Below, in pieces: positions 30,259-40,278 of a stretch of DNA of 64,000 nt. Both the position numbers and the translations under genes were made by a program. The stretch's first letter is position 1, and every line of letters begins with the position of its first letter. The notes below the pieces were generated by a model. That model was not told the origin of the DNA and searched no databases. It saw only the letters and a list, made by a program, of their open reading frames with translations. The DNA lies in assembly GCA_022241785.1 (NCBI GenBank), contig JAKOMP010000003.1:46520-110519 (forward strand), read 5' to 3'. The DNA comes from Cyanocohniella sp. LLY. GTDB taxonomy: Bacteria > Cyanobacteriota > Cyanobacteriia > Cyanobacteriales > Nostocaceae.

Positions 30259-32151
30259 ATGAGTAAAAATTATCCTGGTTCAAACTCTCCCATAGTGACT
30301 ACTGAAACATACAAAGAATTGCCGCCAAAGAGCAAATACGTAGAATATACATCAGGCGATTCCCATCAGTTTGAGGATTTGGAGAAGAGCAGACAAACGC
30401 AGCCTTTTCTATACGATGAAACAGCGCCAAAGCTCTCAGTTGCCAATGCGATCGCCCAGATGTTGGCAACCTTAGGAGTAAACTATGCTTTTGGTGTTGC
30501 GGGTGGGGCCATGGCCAGCCTTTGGGGTGCCTTGTCCAATAGCAATATTCAGGTATTGAACTTTCGCCATGAAGCCGGGGCTGCCTTTGCCGCAGTGGAA
30601 GCATACTTTGCTAGCGATCGCCCGACAGTAGTTTTCACCACAGCCGGGCCGGGGATCACCAACGCCCTCACTGGTTTATTTGCAGCTCGTGGTGAAGGTG
30701 CAAAGATAATTTTGCTGTCGGCTTGTACTTCAGCACCACAGCGTGGACGTTGGGCAATTCAAGAAACCAGCAGCCATACCTTACCCAGTGGAGGAATGTT
30801 TACCTCAGGCGCGCTGTTTAACTATGCAGTCACCTTGGAATCGGCGGCGCAACTCCCACAAATTTTTCGCAAACTGGCGTTGGCTTTAGCCCAACCAGGA
30901 GGATTTGTAGCCCACTTAAGTATTCCCACTGGTGTGCAAACAAGTTTAGTTGATGATATATCTTGGCCACAACTAGATATTGCCTATTCTCCCATTGCAC
31001 CAAATAAAGAAGCGATCGCTAAATCTGTAGAGTTATTGTCTGCTGGCCCCTTCGCTATCTGGGTGGGATTTGGGGCGCGTGCAGCAGCAGCGGAAATCCG
31101 CCAACTAGCGGAAAAAACTGGCGCACCAGTCATCTGTTCACCCCGTGCTAAAGGCATCTTTCCCGAAGATCATCCCCAATTTGTCGGTGTCTCAGGCTTG
31201 GGTGGTCACACTAGTGTCTTTACATATATGCAACAGCACCCGCCACTACGCACACTCGTTTTAGGAACCCGTCTAGGTGAACCGACTTCCTTTTGGAGTC
31301 CGGCTATGGTTCCCCCAAGAGGCTTTGTCCATGTAGATATTGACCCAGAAGTCCCAGGCGTAGCATATCCATCGGCGGAAACCTTCTCAGTTCGCGCTGA
31401 TATCAAAACCTATTTGCAGGAACTGTTACCGCACTTACCAGATGTGGTACACCGCCCCCAAATCTCATCTTTACCTCATGCAGAACGTCAAGAAGTTGCC
31501 CTAGATCTAGATATAGATTATCCAGTGCGCCCAGAAGTATTGATGGCAGCAATTCAAAAAGTAATTGTTGAGGGTAGCGATGCCATCGTCATGGCAGAAT
31601 GTGGGAACTCATTTACTTGGTCAACTCATTACCTACGATTTAATCAAGCAAATCGTTACCGAGTTAGCACAGGCGTGGGAGCAATGGGTCATGCTGTCAC
31701 AGGAGTTTTGGGTGCAGCCCAAGCCCACAATCGCAAAGCAGTAGCCATCGTCGGTGATGGGGCCATGTTGATGAATAACGAAATCAGCACAGCCGTAAAA
31801 TACAAAATTCCGGCCATTTGGATTGTACTCAACGATGCGCGCTATAACATGTGCCATCAAGGCATGAAAGTATTGGGATTAAAAGGTGCTGATGCCACAA
31901 TGCCAGTGACAAACTTCTCCATGATTGCGCGGGGAATGGGAGCCGAAGCGATCGCCGTGGTCAGAGAAACAGATATTGAAGCAGCTCTAGAACAAGCGAT
32001 CGCCTCAACTGTTCCTTTTTTAATCGATGTAGTAATTGATCCTGACAGGCTGGCACCTTCTGGTGGACGAAATAAGAGTTTGGCCGCTCAAGGAGTCAAA
32101 TCTAGCCAGGCGCAAAATTCCGCCAAGTCAGTTTCATTTCCATCTGTTTAA
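30259..32151 (+). CDS. scyA: ThDP-dependent acetolactate-synthase-like enzyme ScyA
   Basis: NYAFGVAGGAMASLWGAL, ThDP motif GDGAMLMNNEISTAVKYKIP; first gene of scytonemin order. Confidence 0.93.
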   Translation: MSKNYPGSNSPIVTTETYKELPPKSKYVEYTSGDSHQFEDLEKSRQTQPFLYDETAPKLSVANAIAQMLATLGVNYAFGVAGGAMASLWGALSNSNIQVLNFRHEAGAAFAAVEAYFASDRPTVVFTTAGPGITNALTGLFAARGEGAKIILLSACTSAPQRGRWAIQETSSHTLPSGGMFTSGALFNYAVTLESAAQLPQIFRKLALALAQPGGFVAHLSIPTGVQTSLVDDISWPQLDIAYSPIAPNKEAIAKSVELLSAGPFAIWVGFGARAAAAEIRQLAEKTGAPVICSPRAKGIFPEDHPQFVGVSGLGGHTSVFTYMQQHPPLRTLVLGTRLGEPTSFWSPAMVPPRGFVHVDIDPEVPGVAYPSAETFSVRADIKTYLQELLPHLPDVVHRPQISSLPHAERQEVALDLDIDYPVRPEVLMAAIQKVIVEGSDAIVMAECGNSFTWSTHYLRFNQANRYRVSTGVGAMGHAVTGVLGAAQAHNRKAVAIVGDGAMLMNNEISTAVKYKIPAIWIVLNDARYNMCHQGMKVLGLKGADATMPVTNFSMIARGMGAEAIAVVRETDIEAALEQAIASTVPFLIDVVIDPDRLAPSGGRNKSLAAQGVKSSQAQNSAKSVSFPSV

Positions 32152-32190
32152 GACAACAAAAAAGTACCAAACATCCCAATTTTCCAATTC

Positions 32191-32226
32191 ATACCAATTT
32201 GGATTGTTTAGGCTTCAAATTGGTAT
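32191..32226. repeat. Perfect 10-bp inverted repeat between scyA and scyB
   Basis: ATACCAATTT-16 nt-AAATTGGTAT. Confidence 0.6.
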
Positions 32227-32268
32227 CACCTGGGATAAATAAACTCGAATCACCATTGGGACACAAAA

Positions 32269-33330
32269 ATGCTGCTATTTGAAACTGTAAAAGAAATGGG
32301 CCATGAACAAGTTCTTTTCTGTCATGGCAAAGACCCAGATATTAAGGCAATAATTGCCATTCATGATACAACCTTAGGCCCAGCAATGGGGGCCACCAGA
32401 CTCTTACCTTATGTCAACGAAGAAGCCGCCTTAAAAGACGCTCTACGTTTGAGTCGGGGTATGACCTACAAAGCTGCTTGTGCCAACATTCCGGCTGGCG
32501 GTGGTAAAGCAGTAATTATTGCCAATCCTGAAAATAAAACAGATGACCTTTTAAGAGCCTATGGACGTTTTGTTGATAGTCTCAATGGGCGTTTTATCAC
32601 AGGACAAGATGTTAATATTACCCCGCAAAACGTCCGAACCATTGCTCAAGAAACTAACTATGTAGTAGGCGTATCCGAAAAGTCCGGTGGCCCTGCACCC
32701 ATCACAGCAATGGGTGTATTTTTAGGAATTAAAGCTGCTGTAGAATTTCGTTTGCACACTAAAAACCTTACAGGGCTGAAAGTTGCAGTTCAAGGGCTAG
32801 GAAATGTCGGTAAAAATCTTTGCCAGCATTTACATGAAAATGGGATGCAACTTTTTGTTAGTGATGTAAATCCAGCTAAAACAGCAGAAATTAGAAGACT
32901 GTTTGGTGCAACTGTTGTAGAACCAGACGAAATTTACTCTCTTGATGTCGATATTTTTGCCCCTTGCGCTTTAGGCGGAATGCTCAATAGTGAATCCATT
33001 CCTCTTTTGAAAGCTCCCATTATTGCTGGTGCTGCTAATAATCAATTGGGTGACGAGCAAACACATAGCCAAATGTTGACAGAAAAAGGCATTATTTACT
33101 GCCCAGATTATGTAATTAATGCTGGAGGATTAATTAATGTTTATAACGAAATGATTGGCTATGACGAAGAAAAAGCTTTCCAGCAGGTGAATAACATTTA
33201 TGACACATTGCTAGCAATTTTCGACATTGCCAAACAACAACAAATTACAACCAACGAAGCCTCTAAACGATTAGCCGAAGCACGAATCATGAATGCTAGA
33301 AAAATTAAGACACAAGCAATTGCTGCTTAA
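32269..33330 (+). CDS. scyB: Leu/Phe-dehydrogenase-like amino acid dehydrogenase ScyB
   Basis: GPAMGATRLLPY, KAACANIPAGGGKAVI, VAVQGLGNVGKNL. Confidence 0.93.
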   Translation: MLLFETVKEMGHEQVLFCHGKDPDIKAIIAIHDTTLGPAMGATRLLPYVNEEAALKDALRLSRGMTYKAACANIPAGGGKAVIIANPENKTDDLLRAYGRFVDSLNGRFITGQDVNITPQNVRTIAQETNYVVGVSEKSGGPAPITAMGVFLGIKAAVEFRLHTKNLTGLKVAVQGLGNVGKNLCQHLHENGMQLFVSDVNPAKTAEIRRLFGATVVEPDEIYSLDVDIFAPCALGGMLNSESIPLLKAPIIAGAANNQLGDEQTHSQMLTEKGIIYCPDYVINAGGLINVYNEMIGYDEEKAFQQVNNIYDTLLAIFDIAKQQQITTNEASKRLAEARIMNARKIKTQAIAA

Positions 33331-33361
33331 TTTTTAATTATTAACTTGTTAGGAGTGACAA

Positions 33362-34330
33362 ATGGAAAGAAATACCTTTGCAACATCCGCGTATATTGCT
33401 ACTTCACCAGAGAGCGCCTTTGAATACCTTTGCAGTCTCAAAAACTTGGATGATTGGACGCTTTTTAGCCGGATGCAAGAGCAAGTTGACGAAGACACTT
33501 GGCTAGGAACTGCTTCTGGATATCATAAAAATCTCTACTATCACGTTAAAAAACTAGAAAATCCGCTTTTTTACGGCATTGAGTGGCATTGCGGATTTGA
33601 GTATCAGAAATATTTTCAAGTTTACCCAGTATTACTTTTTCCTCCCGACTACATCGAGCCGGGAACAGATGAAGAGGGTGTGTACTTCCACTGGTTGAGT
33701 TTTGTTGATCCCAAACGGCAAACTCAAATGATTATGCAGGGGATTCATACTGTACATACTTCCGAGTGTCGTTCTCTCAAAGGGATTTTAGAACGTCAAA
33801 CTGGTCGGACTACAGCCGCCAAAGGACGCTATTTTATTGATACCGACACCATCTATATTGATGCACCAATTGAAGTTGGAATTGAGTACTTATCAGACCT
33901 CCGCAATTTGGATGAATGGGCGCATTTAGTCAGACCATCTGGTGAGATTACTCGTCAGTCAGGTGAATTTAGAGATGAATATGACCAAAAAGTCAATATT
34001 TCTGTAAAACTACATGCTCTGAGCAAATACTACTTGCTGGAAGAAGAATACTTCTATCCAGATTATGAATACTATCAACGCTCTATAGCACTGTTAATTC
34101 CCACCTCTTATGCTTTCGGTGACCCAGATGCTTCAGGTTTGATTCTGCATCGAATCACATTCTGGAAAGCCGATGCACCTCTTGGTCATGGCAAACTCCA
34201 AATTGAAGATTTTGGCGCTGAGAGCATGAATATCAAACGGATGCTGGAAGCCAAAGCAGGTAACCTCCAGTCTTTTGACCGGGGAATGAGTTATGTACCG
34301 AAAACTCAAGAATTAGTCACTAGTCATTAG
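33362..34330 (+). CDS. scyC: Scytonemin biosynthesis cyclase ScyC
   Basis: SRPBCC-like repeats; position after scyB. Confidence 0.88.
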   Translation: MERNTFATSAYIATSPESAFEYLCSLKNLDDWTLFSRMQEQVDEDTWLGTASGYHKNLYYHVKKLENPLFYGIEWHCGFEYQKYFQVYPVLLFPPDYIEPGTDEEGVYFHWLSFVDPKRQTQMIMQGIHTVHTSECRSLKGILERQTGRTTAAKGRYFIDTDTIYIDAPIEVGIEYLSDLRNLDEWAHLVRPSGEITRQSGEFRDEYDQKVNISVKLHALSKYYLLEEEYFYPDYEYYQRSIALLIPTSYAFGDPDASGLILHRITFWKADAPLGHGKLQIEDFGAESMNIKRMLEAKAGNLQSFDRGMSYVPKTQELVTSH

Positions 34331-34341
34331 TCATCTGACAA

Positions 34342-35679
34342 ATGAAACTGAAACAACTTACTATTACTCTTTTGAGTTTTTGTGTTGCTACTTTTTCTGC
34401 AACAAAAACTGCGGAAGCTGCATCCTTTTCCGTAATTGCTGATGGTCTGGATAATGCTGGAGGTCTGAGCTTTGGCCCTGATGGTAGTCTTTATGTTACC
34501 GAAGCAGGAATAGGGGGAAATGGAAATTGTGTTCCACCTCCTAGTGGTCAAGGCGACTCTTTATGCTATGGCACAACTGGTGCAGTTACCAAGATTGAGA
34601 ATGGTAAGACTCAACGTATACTTACAGGACTTTCTTCCTTAGCATTACCAGACGGTACAGGAGCTTCCGGCCCTCGTGATATCAAATTTGATGCCACCGG
34701 TCTGCCTTATATTTTGCTGGGGTATGGGGCTAATCCAGCCTTTGGCGATCGCCTGGGCGATACTGAACTAGGTAACATTATCACTGCTGATTTTCAGACT
34801 AATTCCTGGACAAGTATTGTTGATTTAGCCAACTACGAACTAGTTAACAATCCTGATGGTAGTGATCTCAATAGCAATCCCTTAAGTTTTCTCATAGATG
34901 GTGATCAACTTGTGGCGGTGGATGCAGGTGCAAATGACTTGCTAAGTGTTAAGACTAATGGCAGCGATTTACAAGCGATCGCAGTATTTCCCCCAGATAT
35001 ATTAACTAATCCAGTCTTCCCTCCTTCCGGTTCTCCATCCAACGAACCTGCACAAGTTCCATCTTCAAATGAAACGCCATCGTTGCAGTTTCCCAGTCAA
35101 GCCGTCCCCTCTGGTGTTACCAAAGGCCCCGATGGTGCTTATTACGTCAGTCAATTTACTGGTTTTCCCTTTCCTGAAGGTGGCGCCAAAATCTATCGCG
35201 TTGGTGCTGATGGACAACCAACAATCTATGCAGATGGCTTTACCCAACTAACAGACTTGGAATTTGATCCTGAGGGTAACTTGTATGCTTTGCAGTACGC
35301 CAATGAGTCAGCTTGGAAGGGTAATTTAGAGGGTTCTTTAATCAAAATAGCTGCCGATGGCACTCGTACAACCATCCTCAGTGGCAACGGATTAGAGTCA
35401 CCCAGCGCTTTTACCCTTGGTGCTGATGGGGCAATTTACATTACTAATCGAGGCGATCGCCCAGGACAAGGCCAAGTACTCAGAATTGAAAATATCCAGT
35501 CTGTTCCTGAACCTAACTCTGCATTAGGTGCATTGACTCTCGGTGGGTTGGGCCTTGTTTGCTTGCGAAAAAGTAGTAGATCCAAACCCCTTGTAAAAAA
35601 GCAGGGGGGCAGGGGGCAGGGGGCAGGGGAGAAAAACCACCCACAATTCCACTCGGCTTTAAACCTTATCTTTTGGTAA
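34342..35679 (+). CDS. scyD: ScyD/ScyE family protein, PEP-CTERM
   Basis: Signal peptide, FSVIADGLDNAGGLSFGPDGSLYVTEAGIGG, VPEPNSALGALTLGGLGLVCLRKSSRSK then 30-aa repeat-encoded tail. Confidence 0.88.
   Translation: MKLKQLTITLLSFCVATFSATKTAEAASFSVIADGLDNAGGLSFGPDGSLYVTEAGIGGNGNCVPPPSGQGDSLCYGTTGAVTKIENGKTQRILTGLSSLALPDGTGASGPRDIKFDATGLPYILLGYGANPAFGDRLGDTELGNIITADFQTNSWTSIVDLANYELVNNPDGSDLNSNPLSFLIDGDQLVAVDAGANDLLSVKTNGSDLQAIAVFPPDILTNPVFPPSGSPSNEPAQVPSSNETPSLQFPSQAVPSGVTKGPDGAYYVSQFTGFPFPEGGAKIYRVGADGQPTIYADGFTQLTDLEFDPEGNLYALQYANESAWKGNLEGSLIKIAADGTRTTILSGNGLESPSAFTLGADGAIYITNRGDRPGQGQVLRIENIQSVPEPNSALGALTLGGLGLVCLRKSSRSKPLVKKQGGRGQGAGEKNHPQFHSALNLIFW
35595..35647. repeat. Small dispersed repeat inside the 3' end of scyD
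   Basis: Matches reverse complement of ~4490..4540. Confidence 0.7.
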
Positions 35680-35782
35680 AAAGTTTCCCATCCATATCAG
35701 TGTGTACTCTAAATGCTCTTAGGGCAAGAGATTCCTCGTCATCAAAACTTACCCAAATTACTAACTCTTAATCTCTAAAAGT

Positions 35783-37054
35783 ATGAAACTCAAGTCATTT
35801 GCTCTAACGCTTGCCAGTCTTTGCATTGCTGTTGCTTCTGCACCAAAAGCCGCTGAAGCAGCCACATTCTCAGTAATTGCGGACGGTCTTGATAATGCAC
35901 GGGGTGTGAGTGTTGGCCCTGACGGTAGTATCTATGTCACAGAAACAGGTATAGGGGGAGACGGAGCATGTATAGCATCACCTAGTGTCCAATTCGCTCC
36001 TTTATGTTCTGGTAATACTGCTGCTATTACTAGAATTAGTGGTGGACAGCAAGAGCGAATATTTTCAGGACTCCCATCTCTAGCCATTCAACCTTCCGGT
36101 ATTGAAGGTGCTGGCCCTCAAGACCTCAAATTTGATTCCTTGGGTAACGCTTATCTAGTTTATGGCTTCGCTGGCGACCCAGCAAACCGCGATACGATTT
36201 TCAATGATTCCACCTTCGGAAAACTCTATAACATTGACTTGAATACAGGTGCGCTCACCAGTCTTGCCGATTTAGCACAATTTGAACTCTTCAATAATCC
36301 TGATTTGGGTGATGTAATCACTAACCCTTATGCTCTAGCGATTCAGGGTGATACAGCTTATGTGGCTGATGCAGGTGCTAATACCTTAATTAGTGTGGCA
36401 CTTGATGGTAGTGGTATTACAGGTGTAGTGCCATTCTTTAGCCGTCCCTTTGCAAATCCTGAGTTTCCACCGCTTGATCCAGATCAACCCCTACCTCCCC
36501 CACCACCTGGAGTAGATTTTGGTCAACCAATCACCCAAATTGACTTACAACCAGTACCTACAGGTGTAGCCATTGGGCCTGATGGTGCTAGATATGTGAG
36601 TGACTTTTCCGGCTTTCCTTATCCAGAAGGTGGATCACGCGTCTATCGAATCGGGGATGATGGTATACCCACAGTCTTCGCTGATGGTTTTACACAAATC
36701 GGTGACTTAGAGTTTGACCAAAATGGCAACTTGTTAATTTTGCAATATGCCGATAAACCAGCATGGCAAAATGATTTCGCCGCTTCTTTATTTCAAGTAG
36801 CCCCTGATGGTACTCGCACAACTCTGATTAGTGCTGGTGAAGGACTAGAATCTGCTACCTCTTTAGAAGTTGGCCCCGACGGCACTATTTATATTACCAA
36901 CCGAGGCGATCGCCCCAGTGTCGGACAAGTCCTCAGCTACAATCCTAACTTTGTGGCAGCAAAAGTTCCCGAACCAACTACTGTCCTCGGTCTTATAGTG
37001 GCTGCTGCATTCGGCACAACTTCTTTGGCGAAGCGCAAACGCATTAGTCATTAA
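35783..37054 (+). CDS. scyE: ScyD/ScyE family protein, PEP-CTERM
   Basis: Paralogue of scyD; KVPEPTTVLGLIVAAAFGTTSLAKRKR. Confidence 0.88.
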   Translation: MKLKSFALTLASLCIAVASAPKAAEAATFSVIADGLDNARGVSVGPDGSIYVTETGIGGDGACIASPSVQFAPLCSGNTAAITRISGGQQERIFSGLPSLAIQPSGIEGAGPQDLKFDSLGNAYLVYGFAGDPANRDTIFNDSTFGKLYNIDLNTGALTSLADLAQFELFNNPDLGDVITNPYALAIQGDTAYVADAGANTLISVALDGSGITGVVPFFSRPFANPEFPPLDPDQPLPPPPPGVDFGQPITQIDLQPVPTGVAIGPDGARYVSDFSGFPYPEGGSRVYRIGDDGIPTVFADGFTQIGDLEFDQNGNLLILQYADKPAWQNDFAASLFQVAPDGTRTTLISAGEGLESATSLEVGPDGTIYITNRGDRPSVGQVLSYNPNFVAAKVPEPTTVLGLIVAAAFGTTSLAKRKRISH

Positions 37055-37097
37055 TCGTCGGTCATCCCATTCCCCACCTTTTAGGAGCTTAACTCAG

Positions 37098-38273
37098 ATG
37101 GCATTAGTAAAAAAATTATCAATCGCAGTTGCTAGCGCTGGATTGATGACATTGGCAGTAGTCGGCGAAGCTGAAGCTTTAAGTTTAAAATACGAAACGA
37201 GTATTGGTAGACCTGCTACCTTTACCGATGGTGATTTTCCTGGTGTTCCCGGAGTAATTACTGTTCCCCAGGGCATAGGAGTGCAGGATTCAACCCAGAA
37301 TATTTTTGTTAGTAATGGTCGGGGTATCGACCGTGTAGATGTATTTGATCAACAAGGTAACTATCTGAGAGGCATTGGTAGCACAGGCTCAGGCCCTGGA
37401 GAGTTCGACGAACCAGCAGACCTCAGATTCAACCCCATCACAGGTGATCTGCATGTAGGTGATGTTTTCAATAGCCGAATTAACGTCTTCGATGCCCAGG
37501 GTAACTTTAAAATGTCCTATGGCTCATTTAGCGGGGCTGTAGAAGATAGATTATTCTTTGGCCCTGGGGGTATGGATTTCGATGCGGCTGGTAATTTACA
37601 TGTCACTGACTTTAGTGCTGACGTTATCAAAGTATATAACTCAGAAGGCGAACAAATTAGAACAATTGGTAGTCCTGGCAGTGGCCCTGGTGAGTTTTCC
37701 GGGCCTGGAGGTTTAATTATCTCCGAAAATACTGGCAGAATTTATGTTAACGACCAGTACAATGGTCGAGTTCAAGTTCTTGACTCCAATGGTGATTTTC
37801 TCTTTGCCTTTGGTTCCACCGGCTCTGAACTCGGAGAGTTTCGAGAGCCAATCGGCATTGATGTGGACGAGTACGAAAATATATATGTAGCAGATTCGCA
37901 AAATAGCCGGGTTCAAGTATTCGATAAAGACGGTAACTTCTTAACTACCTTTGGTGAAGCAACCCGCAATTCCTTTGGGGAAATTGTACCACCTCCCACA
38001 CCCCCGGCTTTGGGTGGAACCACGCCCTATGGCACCCCCATCGACCTGGCTCCAGGCAAATTTAACTGGGCTGCTGGTTTGCACTATAACAACGACACGG
38101 TTTATGTAGGCGATTTCTTTCAAGGTCGGATTCAAGTCTTAAGTGTAGAGCGGGCAGCTAAAGTACCTGAGCCTGCTTCAATATTAGGACTGGGAATATT
38201 TGGTCTTGGGGCTAGTGTTGTGAAATTGCGGAAACATAAGCAGAAGAAGAAACTGGAAATGACTTCTGTTTGA
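37098..38273 (+). CDS. scyF: NHL-repeat PEP-CTERM protein ScyF
   Basis: Repeated GSGPGEFxxPxGL/RVQVFDxxGNFL units; KVPEPASILGLGIFGLGASVVKLRKHK. Confidence 0.9.
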   Translation: MALVKKLSIAVASAGLMTLAVVGEAEALSLKYETSIGRPATFTDGDFPGVPGVITVPQGIGVQDSTQNIFVSNGRGIDRVDVFDQQGNYLRGIGSTGSGPGEFDEPADLRFNPITGDLHVGDVFNSRINVFDAQGNFKMSYGSFSGAVEDRLFFGPGGMDFDAAGNLHVTDFSADVIKVYNSEGEQIRTIGSPGSGPGEFSGPGGLIISENTGRIYVNDQYNGRVQVLDSNGDFLFAFGSTGSELGEFREPIGIDVDEYENIYVADSQNSRVQVFDKDGNFLTTFGEATRNSFGEIVPPPTPPALGGTTPYGTPIDLAPGKFNWAAGLHYNNDTVYVGDFFQGRIQVLSVERAAKVPEPASILGLGIFGLGASVVKLRKHKQKKKLEMTSV

Positions 38274-38354
38274 TGACTTTGCAACCATAATCTTTCCCTG
38301 ATTTAATTTTAGATTTTTAAAATCAAAATTGAGTCAGGGTAAGAATACAAAATC

Positions 38355-38446
38355 AGGACTTACGTAACCAACCACGTATTTCCGTCATTGCGACCATAGG
38401 GAAGCAATCTCAAAGCTTTGATTTTCGTGGTGAGTGCGTAAGTCCT
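38355..38446. repeat. MITE-A copy 2 (inverted relative to copy 1)
   Basis: See 29661..29752. Confidence 0.85.
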
Positions 38447-38467
38447 AAAAATATTGAAATATTAATT

Positions 38468-39358
38468 ATGTCTAATATAATTTATTTTAATCAAACCAGA
38501 ATTACCAGCTTATTACATCACTGGATTGCTCAAGAAACTACTCCAGAAGCTGTTAATTGGCTAGATCAAAAAAGGGAAAAAATTAGTAGCTGTGGTATTA
38601 GTCGAGACTTTTTCACCGCATTCAGCGCCGTGTCTCGTTATATAGGTAAAAATCAGCTTAACCTCGCTCCCAAAGATTTAAAAGCAGCCTCGGCACTGAA
38701 AAATGGTTGGGTTCCCAGTCATTGGAGTGTAGATCAAGCTGCTCGGACATTATTGTTACTAGCCCTTCCACAAGATAATGCAGAAATATATTTGCATACC
38801 CTAGAGCAAGTATTTGCAACTGCTGACGTAGGAGAATTAGTAGCACTGTATCAAGCGTTACCCTTGTTACCTTACCCAGAACGACTGCAAAAATTTGCGG
38901 CTGAAGGAGTTCGCAGCAATATGACAGCAGTTTTTAATGCTGTGGCCTTACAAAATCCCTACCCAGCCAACTATTTAGATACCTTGGCATGGAATCAAAT
39001 GGTGTTAAAAGCTTTATTTGTCGGTAGTCCCCTACATTTCATTCACGGTGTTGATTTTCGTGCTAACCGTGAACTAGCGAGGATGCTAATTGATTATGTC
39101 CACGAACGCCAGAGCGCTAATCGCTCAGTCCCGGCGGGAATTTGGCGATTGGTAGGAAAATTTGCCGACGCTGCTATGTTAGTCGATTTGCAGCGAGCGA
39201 TCGCCGACCCTGATCCTATTCAACAAGCCGCTGCGGCCCTTGCTTGTGCTGATTGTCCACTACCACAAGCTCAAATTCTTCTGGCTAGTTACCCTAACTT
39301 ACAGGAATTTATAGATACAAAGTCTTTGACTTGGAAAAGCTTGAGTCCACAACTTTAA
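38468..39358 (+). CDS. eboA: EboA domain-containing protein
   Basis: Position directly before eboB/eboC; APKDLKAASALKNGWVPSHWSVDQAARTLLLLAL. Confidence 0.82.
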   Translation: MSNIIYFNQTRITSLLHHWIAQETTPEAVNWLDQKREKISSCGISRDFFTAFSAVSRYIGKNQLNLAPKDLKAASALKNGWVPSHWSVDQAARTLLLLALPQDNAEIYLHTLEQVFATADVGELVALYQALPLLPYPERLQKFAAEGVRSNMTAVFNAVALQNPYPANYLDTLAWNQMVLKALFVGSPLHFIHGVDFRANRELARMLIDYVHERQSANRSVPAGIWRLVGKFADAAMLVDLQRAIADPDPIQQAAAALACADCPLPQAQILLASYPNLQEFIDTKSLTWKSLSPQL

Positions 39359-39369
39359 AGGTAGAAATA

Positions 39370-40278
39370 ATGAGATTTATTGATCCTCATATTCACATGA
39401 GTTCTCGCACCACCGACGATTACCAAAAAATGCGGGAGTCGGGAATTGTTGCAGTCATTGAACCAGCATTTTGGTTAGGACAACCCCGCACCAATATTGG
39501 CTCCTTCCAAGATTACTTTAGTAGTCTCGTAGGATGGGAACGGTTTCGGGCTGCTCAGTTTGGGATTAAACATTACTGCACAATGGGGCTGAACTCAAAA
39601 GAGGCTAATAACGAAGCCTTAGCAGAGCAAGTAATGGAACTTTTACCTTTGTATGCCTGTAAAGAGGGTGTAGTTGCCATTGGTGAAATTGGCTACGACG
39701 ACATGACCCCAGCCGAAGATAAATACTTTCGTCTCCAGCTAGAATTAGCCAAAGAACTGGACATGCTAGTAATGATTCATACACCCCACCGCAACAAAAA
39801 AGCGGGTACAAGTCGTAGTATGGATGTCTGCATTGAGCATGGCTTAGATCCATCACGGGTGGTTATGGATCATAACAACGAAGAGACAGTAGAGGAAGTT
39901 TTAGACCGGGGATTTTGGGCAGCATTTACCATTTACCCCAATACCAAAATGGGGAATGCGCGCATGGTAGAAATTGTCCGCCAATATGGGAGCGATCGCA
40001 TCATTGTAGACAGTAGTGCTGATTGGGGGGTGAGTGATCCTCTGGCTGTGCCGAAAACTGCCCAACTAATGCTAGAACGAGAAATTTCCCCAGCAGCTGT
40101 GCAAGCAGTCTGTTATCAAAATGCCCTGGTAGCTTATAGCCAAAGTGGTCAAATGCAAGAGTCAGACTGGCTCAATTCCACCCCCATCGATCAACGACAA
40201 ATGTTCAATGATAATTCTGTACTCCGGGGACAACAACCACTAATAGAGCCAAGCCGTGAATATGCCCTAATTGAGTAA
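39370..40278 (+). CDS. eboB: TatD-family metal-dependent hydrolase EboB
   Basis: RFIDPHIHMSSRTTDDY, AIGEIGYDDMTPAEDKYFRLQLELAKEL, MIHTPHRNK. Confidence 0.9.
   Translation: MRFIDPHIHMSSRTTDDYQKMRESGIVAVIEPAFWLGQPRTNIGSFQDYFSSLVGWERFRAAQFGIKHYCTMGLNSKEANNEALAEQVMELLPLYACKEGVVAIGEIGYDDMTPAEDKYFRLQLELAKELDMLVMIHTPHRNKKAGTSRSMDVCIEHGLDPSRVVMDHNNEETVEEVLDRGFWAAFTIYPNTKMGNARMVEIVRQYGSDRIIVDSSADWGVSDPLAVPKTAQLMLEREISPAAVQAVCYQNALVAYSQSGQMQESDWLNSTPIDQRQMFNDNSVLRGQQPLIEPSREYALIE

Noticed and set aside
30299-30604. Antisense ORF over scyA and other antisense ORFs over well-supported genes (e.g. 8930..9352, 12658..13008, 55318..55749)
   Set aside because: Opposite-strand shadows of confident coding sequences, with no independent support.
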